The notes below the pieces were generated by a model. It ran no database searches, was not told where the DNA came from, and saw only the letters and a list, made by a program, of their open reading frames with translations. From Azorinus chamasolen (lineage: Eukaryota > Mollusca > Bivalvia > Cardiida > Solecurtidae), in contig OY755241.1 in NCBI GenBank assembly GCA_963576725.1, forward strand, positions 58,339,071 through 58,403,070: a stretch of 64,000 nt of DNA, in the 5' to 3' direction. The position numbers were made by a program, and so were the translations under genes. How positions within the stretch are numbered: position 1 is the stretch's first letter; each line of letters starts with the position of its first letter. Shown here one piece after another: positions 42,560 through 53,525 of this stretch.

Positions 42560-45500
42560 ATGAAAAATTGCGTAATACAATGGAATTGTAGAGGACTTAA
42601 GGCAAATTATAATGAAATTCTTCTGTTGCTGAATAAATATGTCCCGGCCATAATGTGTCTCCAAGAAACATTCTTGAAGGACACTGACCAAGTCAACTTT
42701 AGAAATTATTCTATTTATAATCATATTTTTAACGATGGTGAAAGAGCTGCTGGCGGCTCATCAATTATTGTGAACAACTCTGTTGTTCATAATCTTTTAC
42801 CTATTAAAACTAATTTGCAAGTTGTTACTGTTACTGTCAGTGTCACCCTTCATAAGGTCATAACTTTTTGTTCTATATATATTCCACCAAGGACAACAGT
42901 TGACAAGAAAGAACTTGACGCCCTTGTTGAACAATTGCCTGCCCCATTTATATTGTTAGGGGATTTTAATAGCCATAATCCTCTATGGGGATCTACAAAT
43001 ACTAATGTTTTAGGTAAAATTGTTGAGGATTTTGTTGGTGAGCACGATTTGTGCATCTCTAACAATAAGTCCCCAACCTATCTTCACCCGGCATCAGGAA
43101 CTTTTACTTGCATTTATCTTTCTATTTGTTACCCAACCATTTACTTAGATTATGATTGGAAAGTTGGTGACGACCTATGTGGAAGTGACCACTTTCCAAT
43201 ATTTCTAAACCATATTGCTTCTCCAGTCGAGGAATGTGTTCCTCGCTGGAAACTCAAGAAAGCAAAGTGGGAAAAGTTTGAAATATTGTGTAGGGAAAAG
43301 ATTAGATAAGATGTATTTGAAAATAGTGATGACCCCATTGAAACATTTACATCCATTTTATATTCAGTGGCAGAAGAATGCATTCCAAAGTCCTCATCAA
43401 ACCCAAAGAAACCTCCTAAACCGTGGTATGATGATGAATGTAAGGAGGCGATTAGAAAGCGTAAAGCAGCTCTTAGAAAATTTTAATTCAGTCCTACTCA
43501 GGAAAATTTAAATCATTTTAGAGTATTTAGGGCTAAAGCTCGTCGTACTATCAAGACTGTTAAATCGCAGTCTTGGAAGAAATATGTTTCTAAATTAAAT
43601 TGTCGTTCATCAGTAAAGAAGGTATGGGATATGGTGCGTAAAATAAGTGGTAAAGGTAAATCCTCTTTTGGACATTTAAATGCAAATGATAAAAAAATAA
43701 CAGATGTAAAAGATATAGCCTATTCCTTAGCTGATGCTTTTGCCAAAAACTCTTCATCAGCTAAGTCTACTCCTGAATTTAGACACATTAAAAAGAGTAA
43801 AGAAAAGGAAAAACTTAATTTTACATCTCACAACACTGAAAGCTACAATTTACCTTTTACTGAGAGAGAATTGTTTGATTCTCTTACTAAATCGCACGAT
43901 ACAGCTGTTGGACCTGATGACATTCATTATCAATTTCTTAAACACTTGCCCTCAATTTGTATGCATGTTCTTTTAGATATTTTTAACCATATATGGTCAA
44001 GTGGTAAATTGCCCAAGTTTTGGAAACAGGCTACAGTTATTCCTGTTCCAAAACCAGGGAAAGATAATACAGATCCAAATAATTATCGTCCTATAGCCTT
44101 GACGAGCTGCGTATGTAAAACTTTAGAGCGCATGATTAACGCAAGACTTGTTTGGTATCTTGAATCCAACAATCTCATTACGGAGTATCAAAGTGGATTC
44201 AGGAGCCAAAGAAGTACAAATGATCATTTAGTTAGGTTGGAAACATTTATTCGTGAAGCTTTCATCAAGAAGGAGCACTTAGTTGCTGTCTTCTTTGATC
44301 TTGAGAAAGCTTACGATACAACTTGGAAGTATGGCATAATGAAAGACCTTCATGAATCTGGACTTAAAGGTCGACTTCCAGTTTTTATTGAAAACTTTTT
44401 AAATGATAGGGAATTTCAAGTCCGTGTTGGAACTACTCTTTCTGGTATGCAAAAACAGGAAATGGGTGTTCCACAAGGAAGTATTTTGTCAGTCACTCTA
44501 TTTAATGTTAAAATTAATAATATTGTTAAATCTATTACTAGTGACACTGACTGTTCATTGTATGTTGATGACTTTTTAATTTGTTACCGTTCTAAACACA
44601 TGCGTACTGTTGAACGTCAACTTCAACAGTCCATTGATAAAGCTAAAAAATGGGCTACTGAAAACGGCTTTAGATTTTCAAAGTCTAAAACAAATTGTGT
44701 ACATTTCTGTCAACTGAGAAAATTCCACAATGATCCTGAGTTGCACTTGAATGGTGATCCCATTCCTGTTGTAGACCAGGCGAAATTTCTCGGTGTCATC
44801 TTTGACAAAAAACTTTCCTTTATACCTCATATTAAATACTTAAAGGCTAAATGCCAGAAAACTCTGAAATTGCTTCGCGTTCTTGCACATACCGAATGGG
44901 GTGCAGATCGCAATGTAATGCTCAAATTGTATAGAAGTTTAGTGAGGTCCAAACTGGATTATGGTAGTGTTGTATATGGCTCTGCAAGGAAATCATACTT
45001 GCAGATGCTTGATCCAATTCATCACCAAGGTTTACGTTAAGCATTGGGTGCCTTTAGGACATCCCCTGCTAAAAGTTTATATGTTGAGGCGAATGAGCCA
45101 TAACTTTACTCTCGTCGTGAAAAACTATCCATGCAGTATACCTCTAAATTAGCTTCAAACCCTTCAAATCCCGCTCATAAAAATGTTTTTAGACCTAAAT
45201 ATCAACGTTTATTTGAATCTAAGGAAAAGGTAATTCCACCTTTCGGAATACGTATGAAAAACAGTTTTCAAAATAGTGATATAGATTTGTCTTTAGTTGA
45301 AAAGACTAAAGTTGAATCTATACCACCTTGGACTATTAAACCACCAAAAGTTATCTTTGAACTAACACGGCATAAAAAGTCTGAAACAAGCTCGCTTGAA
45401 TTCAGTTCTTTTTTAAACGAAATAATTTCAAGATTTGAAGATTATGAACAAGTTTATACTGATGGTTCAAAAGATGATGAGAGAGTCGCAGCTGCCTTTG

Positions 45501-46243
45501 TGGCTGATGACACAGAGACAAAATTTCGGCTTCCTGATAATGCCTCCATTTTTCAGCAGAGATCCAAGCTATTGATTTAGCTCTTGATTATATTGCCGGA
45601 AAATTATATAGTAAACATATAATCTTTTCGGATTCTCTTTCTGTTTTACAATCACTGAGTAAATGTTCTACAAAAAATGTTCTTATTAAAAAACTTGTTT
45701 TAAAATACCATGAAATGTCCAATTCAAAAGATGTAATATTTTGTTGGATACCTAGTCATTGTGGAATACAGGGCAACGAGATGGGCGGACCTTGCAGCGA
45801 AGTCTGCGCTTGAATCGCCTGAATCTGATATGAGATTACCGTATTCGGATTTCAAACCACAAATTACTAGACATATTCTATATAAATGGCAGGAGTCTTG
45901 GAATGAGGAAATTCATAACAAGCTCCATGCTGTTAAACCTATTTTAGGTGAACATTTTTGTTCATGCTTGCCAATTCGGCGTGATGAGGTCGTATTGGCG
46001 AGAATAAGAATTGGACATTCTTTTTTAACTCATTCATTTTTACTGAAAGGTGAAGTTCAACCTGAATGTTTATTTTGTTTTGAGCCTTATACAATTCAGC
46101 ACATTCTCATTGAATGTCCTGATTTAATCTTAATCAGAGATAGGTTCTTTCAAGCAGATTCCCTGAGGGAACTGTTTGAGCTGGTAGAAATACCAAACAT
46201 ATTTGATTTTTTAAAAGCCATTAATATATATTCTAAAATTTAA
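42560..46243 (+). pseudogene. LINE ORF2: APE endonuclease, RT and RNase H (nonsense and frameshift mutations)
   Basis: Starts MKNCVIQWNCRG. Endonuclease: N9, E36 (LQET), D135/N137 (GDFNSHN) and SDH (209-211) are present. The expected Asp in the S-x-I-D motif is Tyr186, so the nuclease is probably dead. One frame continues to about 45550 with only four stops: 43307 (TAA), near 43484, 45038 and near 45101. RT has motif A FFDLEKAYDT (near 44290), motif B GVPQGSILS (near 44464) and motif C YVDD (near 44560). RNase H has YTDGS (near 45455), then after a 1-nt frameshift AEIQAIDLAL, FSDSLS and WIPSHCGIQGNE (to about 45772). A second shift restores the original frame (ADLAAKSAL). The C-terminus has a CLFC-HILIEC knuckle (about 46067-46118). 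Confidence 0.9.
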
Positions 46244-46442
46244 AAGGTATATTTTTAGAATGTCGATTATGTTTTGTCCTTATTTTCTTTACAATCCTGT
46301 TGATCGGGACTGACATTTACATAATCTAGTGAGATTGTCTTTATTTGATTTCATCATATAGTTTTATTTACATTATTTATTAGGCTCTATATGACCATCA
46401 GTGTCGATGGGCCGTAAAACACCATTCATTCATTCATTCATT
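46244..46442 (+). other. LINE 3' UTR and (CATT)n tail
   Basis: Includes the tail GGCTCTATATGACC and GTGTCGATGGGCCGTAAAAC, then five CATT units. The tail type is shared with the short inserts at 22380, 27584, 38478 and 63525. Confidence 0.8.
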
Positions 46443-46453
46443 CATTCGAATAT

Positions 46454-47023
46454 TTAAAAAATACTAACTCTATAATTGTTATGAATGCATGAAAATAAAT
46501 TGTCTTAGTTGAAGACTTTATTATTTACCCAGCCTAAATATACGATCAAAGCTGCCAGATGGTCAGTAAATCCCCTAGCTATTTTCTCAGCAGGGGACAA
46601 TGGTCTTGACAGTGATCACACCACTGCTTTCTTATCAACAAAGTGGCGAACTATTACGTAACAGAAATACCAAATAATGTGCCCAATGATCTGAAAGTAT
46701 GTTTTTTAGCTTCTCCAAAATACAAGAAAACTATGTTTTGTAAAATTGTAGATCTATGGCTCAGCACAAAGTTAAATCCAAACGTTTAGACCAATTAAGA
46801 TTAATATAAATTCTAGTTTTAAAGATAGTTTAGATTGATATGATCTAGATCTATCGTAAAATACTTCTACTATATCTTCTACGGTACTGTACGTACAGTA
46901 GCAAAAACGACATTTTACAACACATAGATGAACGCAATGAGAATGTAGATCTATATTTTAATATAGATCTAGATCTAGCTAGATCTTATGGAAAGGAAAA
47001 GAGAATTAAAAGTTTAAATACTG
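46454..47023. other. Unassigned AT-rich stretch
   Basis: No feature seen, apart from AGATCTAGATC-type simple palindromes near 46960-46985. Confidence 0.4.
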
Positions 47024-47175
47024 TTAACCCTTTCGCTGCCAATGTCGGATCTGTGATTACCTTTGCAAACAGTTTGGATCCAGATGAGACGCAAAAGGTT
47101 TTAGACCCAGATGAGACGCCGAGTAACTCGGCATCTCATCGGGATCAAAACTGTTTTTTACTGTCACTATGTTTT
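47024..47175 (+). mobile_element. MITE-C left part
   Basis: TTAACCCTTTCGCTGCCAAT, TTGCAAACAGTTTGGATCC, then AGACGCCGAGTAACTCGGC and ATCTCATCGGGATC. CCAGATGAGACGC is duplicated on the left side, and no right end was found. Confidence 0.55.
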
Positions 47176-47429
47176 TGAAATCTTTATTTTACATATCAGG
47201 AGTGTCCAACAGGTAAATGAGAAGGTCTCCCATTTCAAAGAAAGGCCATATCAAGGATTACCCCCCTTTCGTCCATGATTACATGTACATACTGGTTCCC
47301 CACTTCGCCGTGCACCATCACGAAGAATGCAGGGTTCCATAATTTGAATGGTTACATAACTGACAAGCATTCAATTCAAATAGACGCTTGTAGGGCAAAA
47401 TGGTGTAGTCTGTTAGCGTTGAAATGTTG

Positions 47430-47957
47430 GAAAAGATATAATCGGATCTGTGGAAGTAGAAAGCATTGTCACCGGTATGTGAAATTCGTTTCGAACATGT
47501 TTCATCATTTCTCATCAGGATCTACCAAAAAAGGGCGTCAGATTCGCTCCCGAATAGGGATTTTAGTGAAATCGAGCACTTTGTCGCCAACTATATCGTT
47601 TCCAAGTAAATAAAAAACACGGTTTTCTGAAGGCATTTGCCCCTCGTACTCGCTAAAACGGAGACAAAATATGGGATATTTGGTACCAGCGTGTAGATAA
47701 AACAGTTTTCGTTCTATATCTTTGTTTTGTGGGAAAATTCCCCTCCGTTCGAAAATAATTGCAGTTGAAGCGGAGCACCCGTGGATCGGATGGCCCGAGA
47801 GTTAGTTGCCTTTCTCTTATATAGAATATACAAATTTCAGCTTTGTCTCATAATGCCCAAGGCTTTATTTTTTCGGGCCGAAATGTTACAAAACGTAAAT
47901 TTAGGGACATTCAAACTTATTTTAGACATATTTCATGAGCCCAACGCCTGTGGTCTT
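47430..47957 (-). repeat. 525-bp inverted repeat, arm 2
   Basis: Inverse partner of 38894-39418. The LINE and other repeats lie between the arms. Confidence 0.8.
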
Positions 47958-48149
47958 ATCCAACTATGAAATGTACATATCGTTCTGATATAGCAGGGTT
48001 GTATATAGATAATACTGTGTACTATCAAACTACTGTATCGAACTCGGATAAATTGAACCTCTGGAAAACTCGAAGCAAAAGTTGGATGACCTTCACCCTG
48101 CGTTAAGCTGCCATCGGTGTTAATGATCAATAATTATCCGTATTTGATT

Positions 48150-48490
48150 GTTCGAACAATCGAGTTTTTACTGCAGTATGAATCGATACGTATTCGAGTT
48201 TTCGAATAAACGAGGATTTTTTACTGTAGTTTTGGGTAAGCGGTGTGACTGGGTTGAGTAACTGAAACTCGTCTACAGCGAACCCCGATAGTTCGAACAA
48301 TAAAACAAGTATTAGATCTATTATCGATTTTTCAAGACAGATGTCAGCAGCATTGTGAAAGTCACGCAGAAAGCTCCTACAGGAGCTTTCTGCTTGACTT
48401 TCACTCTGCTGCATTAAGCTGTCACCTGTATACAAAGACATAAATTCTTCATTACTAAAATTTCGTAGTATCGAGATTCTACTGTATATG
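48150..48490. mobile_element. pogo/Tigger-like MITE with long palindrome
   Basis: The right end GAGATTCTACTG followed by TA, and the left-side TTTTTTACTGTAG, give CAGTA-type ends. The centre (about 48352-48405) is GTCACGCAGAAAGCTCC-TACA-GGAGCTTTCTGC, then TTGACTTTCACTCTGC and GCATTAAGCTGTCACCTG. Several TTCGAA-type stretches lie to the left. Confidence 0.55.
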
Positions 48491-48767
48491 TCAAACCAGG
48501 CAGCCCAGCATCCACAAAAGACAAACGCTTGCATATGTAATTTTGAATTCGCTTATCGCGTGTTAAATATCAACGATGTCGATAGAAAAGCTGATTAGAG
48601 CATTAGCTGTTTTATTATGACACTTCAATTGCTATTATTTCTCTTAATGACAAGAAAATGCCGATACACATTGCCTCTAATGACAACTTAATTATATACT
48701 CGAACAGTTACGTGTAGTGATCATTGGAATAATGTCTTTGTGGTAGAGATTTGAGTCTTATTTTATT

Positions 48768-48890
48768 TTAACCCTGTACTTGGTAGTTACACCGTTTCAG
48801 CCCTTTTGCTAACAGTAGATCCAGATCCGATGGTTCCTCTAGGAAGAAACCATCTGTTCAGGGTCTACTCCGTTTGCTTATGAGGTAATA
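48768..48890. mobile_element. MITE-B-related fragment
   Basis: TTAACCCTGTACTTGG, AACAGTAGATCCAGATCC, then GATGGTTCCTCTAGGAAG and GGGTCTACTCCGTTTGC. The right end was not found. Confidence 0.55.
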
Positions 48891-49019
48891 TTAGTCTGGT
48901 TTTACAGTTATTGTCATGGTAAATAAAATAAAATATTCATAATACCATTAAATTATTCAGCTGATAAATATTCATGATGTCATTATTTCTATCATTAACA
49001 CTTTCCTGCATAAATACGC

Positions 49020-49235
49020 CTCTGTAATAGTAACTCTTGGTACCATTGTGATAAATAGAACATTTGCTCGATAGGGAAATGCTCTATCTATCACAATGGT
49101 TTCTATACTACACTATTGCATGTACAGGACCCCAACCTTGTCCGGTTTAGAGGGGTTCTACTGTATAGCATTTTCATTTTCTCTAAATGCTCCTTTTCGG
49201 TAGATTCATTCAAAGAGGTTGGGTATTAAAAAAAT
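49020..49235 (-). mobile_element. MITE-D copy with a pogo-like fragment inside
   Basis: ACCATTGTGATAAATAGA, ATTTGCTCGATAGGGAAATG, TCTATCACAATGGT, then GGGGTTCTACTGTAT (a foreign MITE-F-type end) and CTCTAAATGCTCCTTTTCGG with AAGAGGTTGGGTATTAA. Confidence 0.6.
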
Positions 49236-49765
49236 CCTACGGAGGAAAAGGTTCATATTGATGGGTTTAAAAGTTACGTCAAAACTGATATCTTTATAAT
49301 GCTAGATGTAACAAAAATATCTTTAAAAAAGATATTCAGCGGCATTCAAATATTTACATAATGTACAAAATAATAATTATTGTATTAAATATCTGCCATA
49401 TTAAATTCAAGTTTTGGAGATTTTATAGTAAAGGAAACAAGATCTATGAAGGGTTGCTTGTTATTTATTCTCGTTAATGACCTGTAAGACAGCATGCTAA
49501 TTTTGTGACAGTTGCCGTCTTACAACATGTACATGAAATGCAAAACAAGCACTGCAGTCTTTGGATGACTGCCGGAAAATGTCCGAAGCACGTTCGGAGT
49601 AGATCTACTATGAATGAATTGTCGCTTAAGAATTGGCTAATACTTTGAAGCGCGTATATTTATGTTGATATGAATATAACAAATTGAATACACTTCAAAG
49701 CATATAGAATGTAGTTTTTATTTGTGTAGAGTCTGTAATTACTTCAAGAACGGTATTTATCTAGC
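49236..49765. other. Unassigned stretch
   Basis: AT-rich, no feature recognised. Confidence 0.4.
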
Positions 49766-49985
49766 CTAGGTCAATGCATTAATCGACTTGTGTTCATCAT
49801 CATTATTGACATCATTAACCGAATCTATTTCTAAAACAGAAATTAAGCTAGCAACCTCAGCTTTCTTCCACGTTCCAAACTTCCAGGTGATAGATCCATA
49901 GCAATCACCTTCAGTAAGTAGATTTATATCACACAGAGTCAACACACCCGAACCTCGGTGCTGAGCTCTGGGACAGTAATTAACC
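49766..49985 (-). repeat. Dispersed repeat with conserved peptide frame, copy 2
   Basis: A 73-residue minus-strand frame with NYCPRAQHRGSGV, LCDINLLTEGDCYGSITW and FGTWKKAEVASLI. The first half is conserved at 640-775. A MITE-A copy is inserted at its upstream edge, in a TTAA. The product is not recognised. The similarity favours an old mobile or exon-derived coding sequence, but selection was not tested. Confidence 0.5.
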
Positions 49986-50229
49986 ATTCGCTTGCTGAAT
50001 TTTACAATACCGTTCTCCTTCTTTAACCATGCCCTGCTGTATAATTACATACATCTTCACTGTGTACAAGTATTTCGCTGTGCAATCACTGCTGTCGAGT
50101 ACACTGGTTGCACAATCAACTAGTAAATAGTGCAGACCCTGATGAGACAGCTCCTGCAGGAGCTGTCTCATCTGGGTCTTCACTATTTACAGGTAGGTAT
50201 ATTGACGTGAATAGCAAGCGAAGGGTTAA
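49980..50229 (-). mobile_element. MITE-A copy 2
   Basis: Reverse orientation, with ends TTAACCATTCGCTTGCT and AAGCGAAGGGTTAA. Palindrome GACAGCTCC-TGCA-GGAGCTGTC at about 50146-50167. Confidence 0.8.
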
Positions 50230-50358
50230 TACTATAAATGCCACAACTTTAATATATTAAACAACCTTTCTTCTTTATGTCCTATGATTATTGCCAGTGG
50301 ATTATGGTGGTTTCGTCAAACTATCCGTTCGTCAAACTGAATTTTATGATCAAATGTC

Positions 50359-50517
50359 AGGGTCTGCACTATTTACAAGTTGATCGTGCAACCAGTGTTC
50401 TCCACAGCAGTGATTGCACCGCGAATACTTGTACACAGTGTAGATATATGTAATTATACAACAGGGCATGGGTAGAGAAGGAGAAATCTATTTTAAATTC
50501 AGCAAGCGAAGGATTAA
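50359..50517 (+). mobile_element. MITE-A copy 3, right half only
   Basis: Starts AGGGTCTGCACTATTTACA, the right shoulder of the palindrome, and ends GCAAGCGAAGGATTAA. The left half and centre are missing. Confidence 0.75.
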
Positions 50518-50767
50518 CACTTAAAGTCCCTTCATAATTTGTCATAACATTCTTTATGAAACATGTTGTCACAATATGGTTTTAAAACACTAGTATGAAT
50601 TCATGATCTTCGATTACTGTATCATTTGGAAGAACCCTATTTGACAAAATCGTCCACTAAATGCTAATGAGCTACCGCAGCGTCACCCTCACGTGACTGC
50701 GTCTGTCAAAGAAGATAAACAAAAATGGCGACTAACAACAGTGGTTCAATCGAGACACGTCATCCGT

Positions 50768-50992
50768 TTAACCCTTTCTATATTTTAGCAAATGTCTATA
50801 CCTATTGAATATTCATAGATAAAGTAGCTATATTGGAAGATGGAATATTTACCCATTTGAGAAACTAAAGAAATAATTCTATCGAATTCTATTAGCAAAC
50901 ACAGCAGACCTTGATTAGACGGCTCCTATAGGAGTCGTCTGATCGTAGTCTACCCTGTTTGCAAATGCATGAAAAGACTGGTACGGGTTTAA
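50768..50992. mobile_element. MITE-B copy
   Basis: Ends TTAACCCTTTCTATA and GGTACGGGTTTAA. Centre GACGGCTCCTATAGGAGTCG (core 50922-50935). Confidence 0.75.
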
Positions 50993-51305
50993 TTTTCAGT
51001 TTCTCTTTTGTTGTTTGATCACGATTATCGATAGGTTTGAAATTTTGCAAAATATTTTAAAATCTTGAGAAATAATAGCCCATTATCATACGCGCTAAAT
51101 TTACATTTTTCTGCTTGTTACGCGATATTTTCCTGTGTCGTTTTTGAGCAAATAAAACTGTTAAACCGGTATTATTTCGTGTATAAAACCTCACGTGTAG
51201 CCATTTGAGAGCTAACTGAGCGTAGAAATTAATGCACAAAAAATATAATGGCACTTTTATGAGCGAGAATGATGTCGAACCACAATGCGTCTGCTGAGAT
51301 TGTGT

Positions 51306-51527
51306 AACACCTCAGTCCATTCTTATAAAGTTATTTAGTTGAGTCTGAGTTTGTTCGGAAGCTTTTGATTGGTCAGATTTGAGCTAAAGAACTCAGACTC
51401 AACTAAAACGTTTTATAAACATGGACTCGGGTAAGATTTCAGCTAAAGACTCAAATCTGACCAATGAAAAACTTGAGAACGAACTCAGACTCAACTAAAA
51501 TGTTTTATAAGCATGGATACTGAGGTA
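51306..51527. mobile_element. MITE-J, terminal-inverted-repeat element
   Basis: CACCTCAGTCCATTCTTATA with AGTTGAGTCTGAG at the left matches inversely CTCAGACTCAACT and TTATAAGCATGG with TGAGGT at the right, over about 75 bp. It contains GATTGGTCAGATTTGAG in both orientations. A partial copy is at 63005-63150. Confidence 0.7.
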
Positions 51528-51629
51528 TAATTGCAATGTTTTGCATAATTTAGATAATTGGAGCCAATATATCGGATAATGTACATATCTTTACTAGCAA
51601 ATTAAGTGGTTGAAACTTTGAAAAATATC

Positions 51630-51879
51630 TTAACCCTTCGCTTGCTATTCGCGTCAATATACCTACCTGTAAATAGTGAAGACCCAGATGAGACAGCTCC
51701 TGCAGGAGCTGTCTAATCAGGGTCTGCACTAGTTACAAATTGATTGTGCAAACAGTGTACTCCACAGCAGTGATTGCATAGCGAAATACTTGTACACAGT
51801 GATGATATATGTAATTATACAACAGGGCATGGGTAAAGAAGGAGAAATATGTTTTAAAATTCAACAAGCGAAGGGTTAA
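51630..51879 (+). mobile_element. MITE-A copy 4
   Basis: Complete: TTAACCCTTCGCTTGCT to AACAAGCGAAGGGTTAA, palindrome AGACAGCTCC-TGCA-GGAGCTGTCT. Confidence 0.8.
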
Positions 51880-51904
51880 GTGTGTTTTAGCTATGCAAAT
51901 AGTA

Positions 51905-52152
51905 TTAACCCCTCAGTTGTTCTATGTTTATTCCAAATTAAAATACCTACTTAATATTCATAGAAAAATAGTTATAATGAAATATTGACGGTAGAGCAAT
52001 GTAACCATTGAGAAAGTAAATAAATCGGTTTATCAAATTATATTAGCAAACAGAGTAGATCCTGATCAGACGGCTCCTATAGGAGCCGTCTGATCTGGGT
52101 CTACTCTGTTTGCAAATAAGGGAAAATACGTTTATATGCGGGAAAGGGTTAA
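51905..52152. mobile_element. MITE-B copy
   Basis: Complete: TTAACCCCTCAGTTGTTC to GCGGGAAAGGGTTAA. The centre GACGGCTCCTATAGGAGCCG is perfect (core 52073-52086). Outer shoulders are AGCAAACAGAGTAGATCC and GGGTCTACTCTGTTTGC. Confidence 0.8.
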
Positions 52153-52189
52153 CTTAATTTGAAACTAGAGCTCATATATTTAATGTTTA

Positions 52190-52400
52190 ACCCCCCCCCC
52201 CCCAAGGGCGGGCATATAGTAATCGCATTGTCCTTCCATCCGTCTGTCCGTCCGTCCCATTTTCGTGTCCCCCTTCTGTAACTTTTTTTATCTGTGAATG
52301 GATTTCAAAATAACCTGGCACAAATGTTCACCACACAAAGACGATGTGTCTGATACATGGGCCTTTCAACTCATCAAAGGACAAGGTCATCCTTCAGGTT
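52190..52400 (-). repeat. Family-B minisatellite element end, reverse
   Basis: A C-run, AAGGGCGGGCATATAGTAAT, CGTCTGTCCGTCCGTCCC, then GAATGGATTTCAAAATAACC and ACAAAGACGATGTGTC match 10990-11240 in inverse orientation. The C-run is expanded in the hairpin. Confidence 0.65.
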
Positions 52401-52530
52401 CAAAGGTACGGGGCATAGTGTTTCACAAACACATTCTTGTTTTCATTGTAATTACTCTCAGTACAGTATCACCTGGCTTAAGCAGCCATCAAAAAGATGT
52501 TTAATTATGGGTCTGTAAGACAGGTGGTAC

Positions 52531-52753
52531 CCTAACTCATTACCTCATAGTTTATTTTTAGATACAACCTCTTCTCTTTGGATAAATCTACTGAAAACGT
52601 TTAGAATTGTGTAGTTTGAAACCATTGTGATCAATAGAGCATTTGCTCCTATAGGAGCGTTCTGTTTTACTTTCACCTTGCTGTAAGCAGCCACCCGCTT
52701 TTAAGACAAAATACTTGATGTAATTTACTAGTCGTTATAGAGAGGCTTTACTG
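52531..52753. mobile_element. Chimeric MITE: MITE-D left half joined to MITE-E right half
   Basis: Left, 52531 to about 52657: CTCATTACCTCATAG, TTATTTTTAGATACAACCTC, ACCATTGTGATCAATAGAGC and ATTTG, as in MITE-D. Right, from about 52646 to 52753: GAGCGTTCTGTTTTACTTTC, ACCTTGCTGTAAGCAGCCAC, TAGTCGTTATAGAGAGGC and TTTACTG then TA, as in MITE-E. The join lies inside GCTCCTATAGGAGC (52645-52658), which both families carry at their centre. Confidence 0.8.
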
Positions 52754-53390
52754 TATTACTCTAGCACCATTATTCTGTATAAAATATTTGATATGGCAAC
52801 ATGAAGCCTGTGAGAGGAAGAAACCATATACGCATCGTCTATGCCTGATAGCTTTCTATTACGTTCTCCAGTCCATTATATTAACAAAATTATACCACAC
52901 CAAACTTTATATTAATAGAAATATCTGTAAGTCATTAAGTATTATTAAATGCACCGTAGCACCGTATGGTACAGACGTGGCATTTAGCAAATAAGCGCAT
53001 ACTGAAAAAAACTATATTCTTGCACAAAACGTGCTGTTGTAGTCCCGATAGACCATGTATTAACAAGGCGATTCTCGTGCTCACGCGCTGTTGTTGACCG
53101 GTTTTAATTATACCTATTCGGGGCCTAAGGTAAACAATGGACGCGAATGCTATAGCGTTTTGGCCTAAGCTAGGTGAAACCCGGGGTGTGAGTATTTCCA
53201 GGAGCACCGACAATGAACTGTTTTAAGTGATAGACATATTGAATGAAATTCCGTGTAAACGGTATTTGATACAATTGAAATGAAATCAGTGTCAAAGAAG
53301 TGTACAGTTTTGCTGTCGTAGTTTTGCTTGTATTTTGAAGAATTAAATTGATGCAGGAAAGCAGAAATTTGGTTTTATGCAAGAATAGCG
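52754..53390. other. Unassigned stretch
   Basis: Small frames only. No repeat was recognised. Confidence 0.4.
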
Positions 53391-53525
53391 TAAATACACG
53401 TTTGTTTTCTGGCAATAACATCTGCATTGTCCCTCGTGAATGTTGTTGCCCTCGCCCTTCGGGCTCGGGCCAACAACAGTCCCTCGGGACACTGCAGATG
53501 TTATTGCCCGAAAAAACGTGTATTA
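53391..53525. mobile_element. 135-bp nested palindromic element
   Basis: Outer arms AATACACGTTT and GGCAATAACATCTGCA (53391-53427) mirror TGCAGATGTTATTGCC and AAACGTGTATT (53493-53525). An inner hairpin pairs TGTTGTTGCCCTCGCCC with GGGCTCGGGCCAACAACA around TTC. TCCCTCG appears on both sides in direct orientation. Confidence 0.7.

Larger units (their letters stand above)
40617..46453 (+). mobile_element. Full-length Nimb/I-type LINE with 11-bp target duplication
   Basis: CATTCGAATAT is at 40617-40627 and 46443-46453. The element, 40628-46442 (5.8 kb), has a 5' UTR of about 640 bp, ORF1 with CCHC zinc knuckles, ORF2 with APE endonuclease, RT and RNase H, a 3' UTR and a tail CTCTATATGACC...GGGCCGTAAAAC plus (CATT)n. 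RNase H after RT with a CCHC ORF1 is typical of the I group, and the tail suggests Nimb-like elements. Part of the duplication overlaps the CATT tail. The target site is clean and few mutations are present, so the insertion is fairly young but now inactive. Confidence 0.85.
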
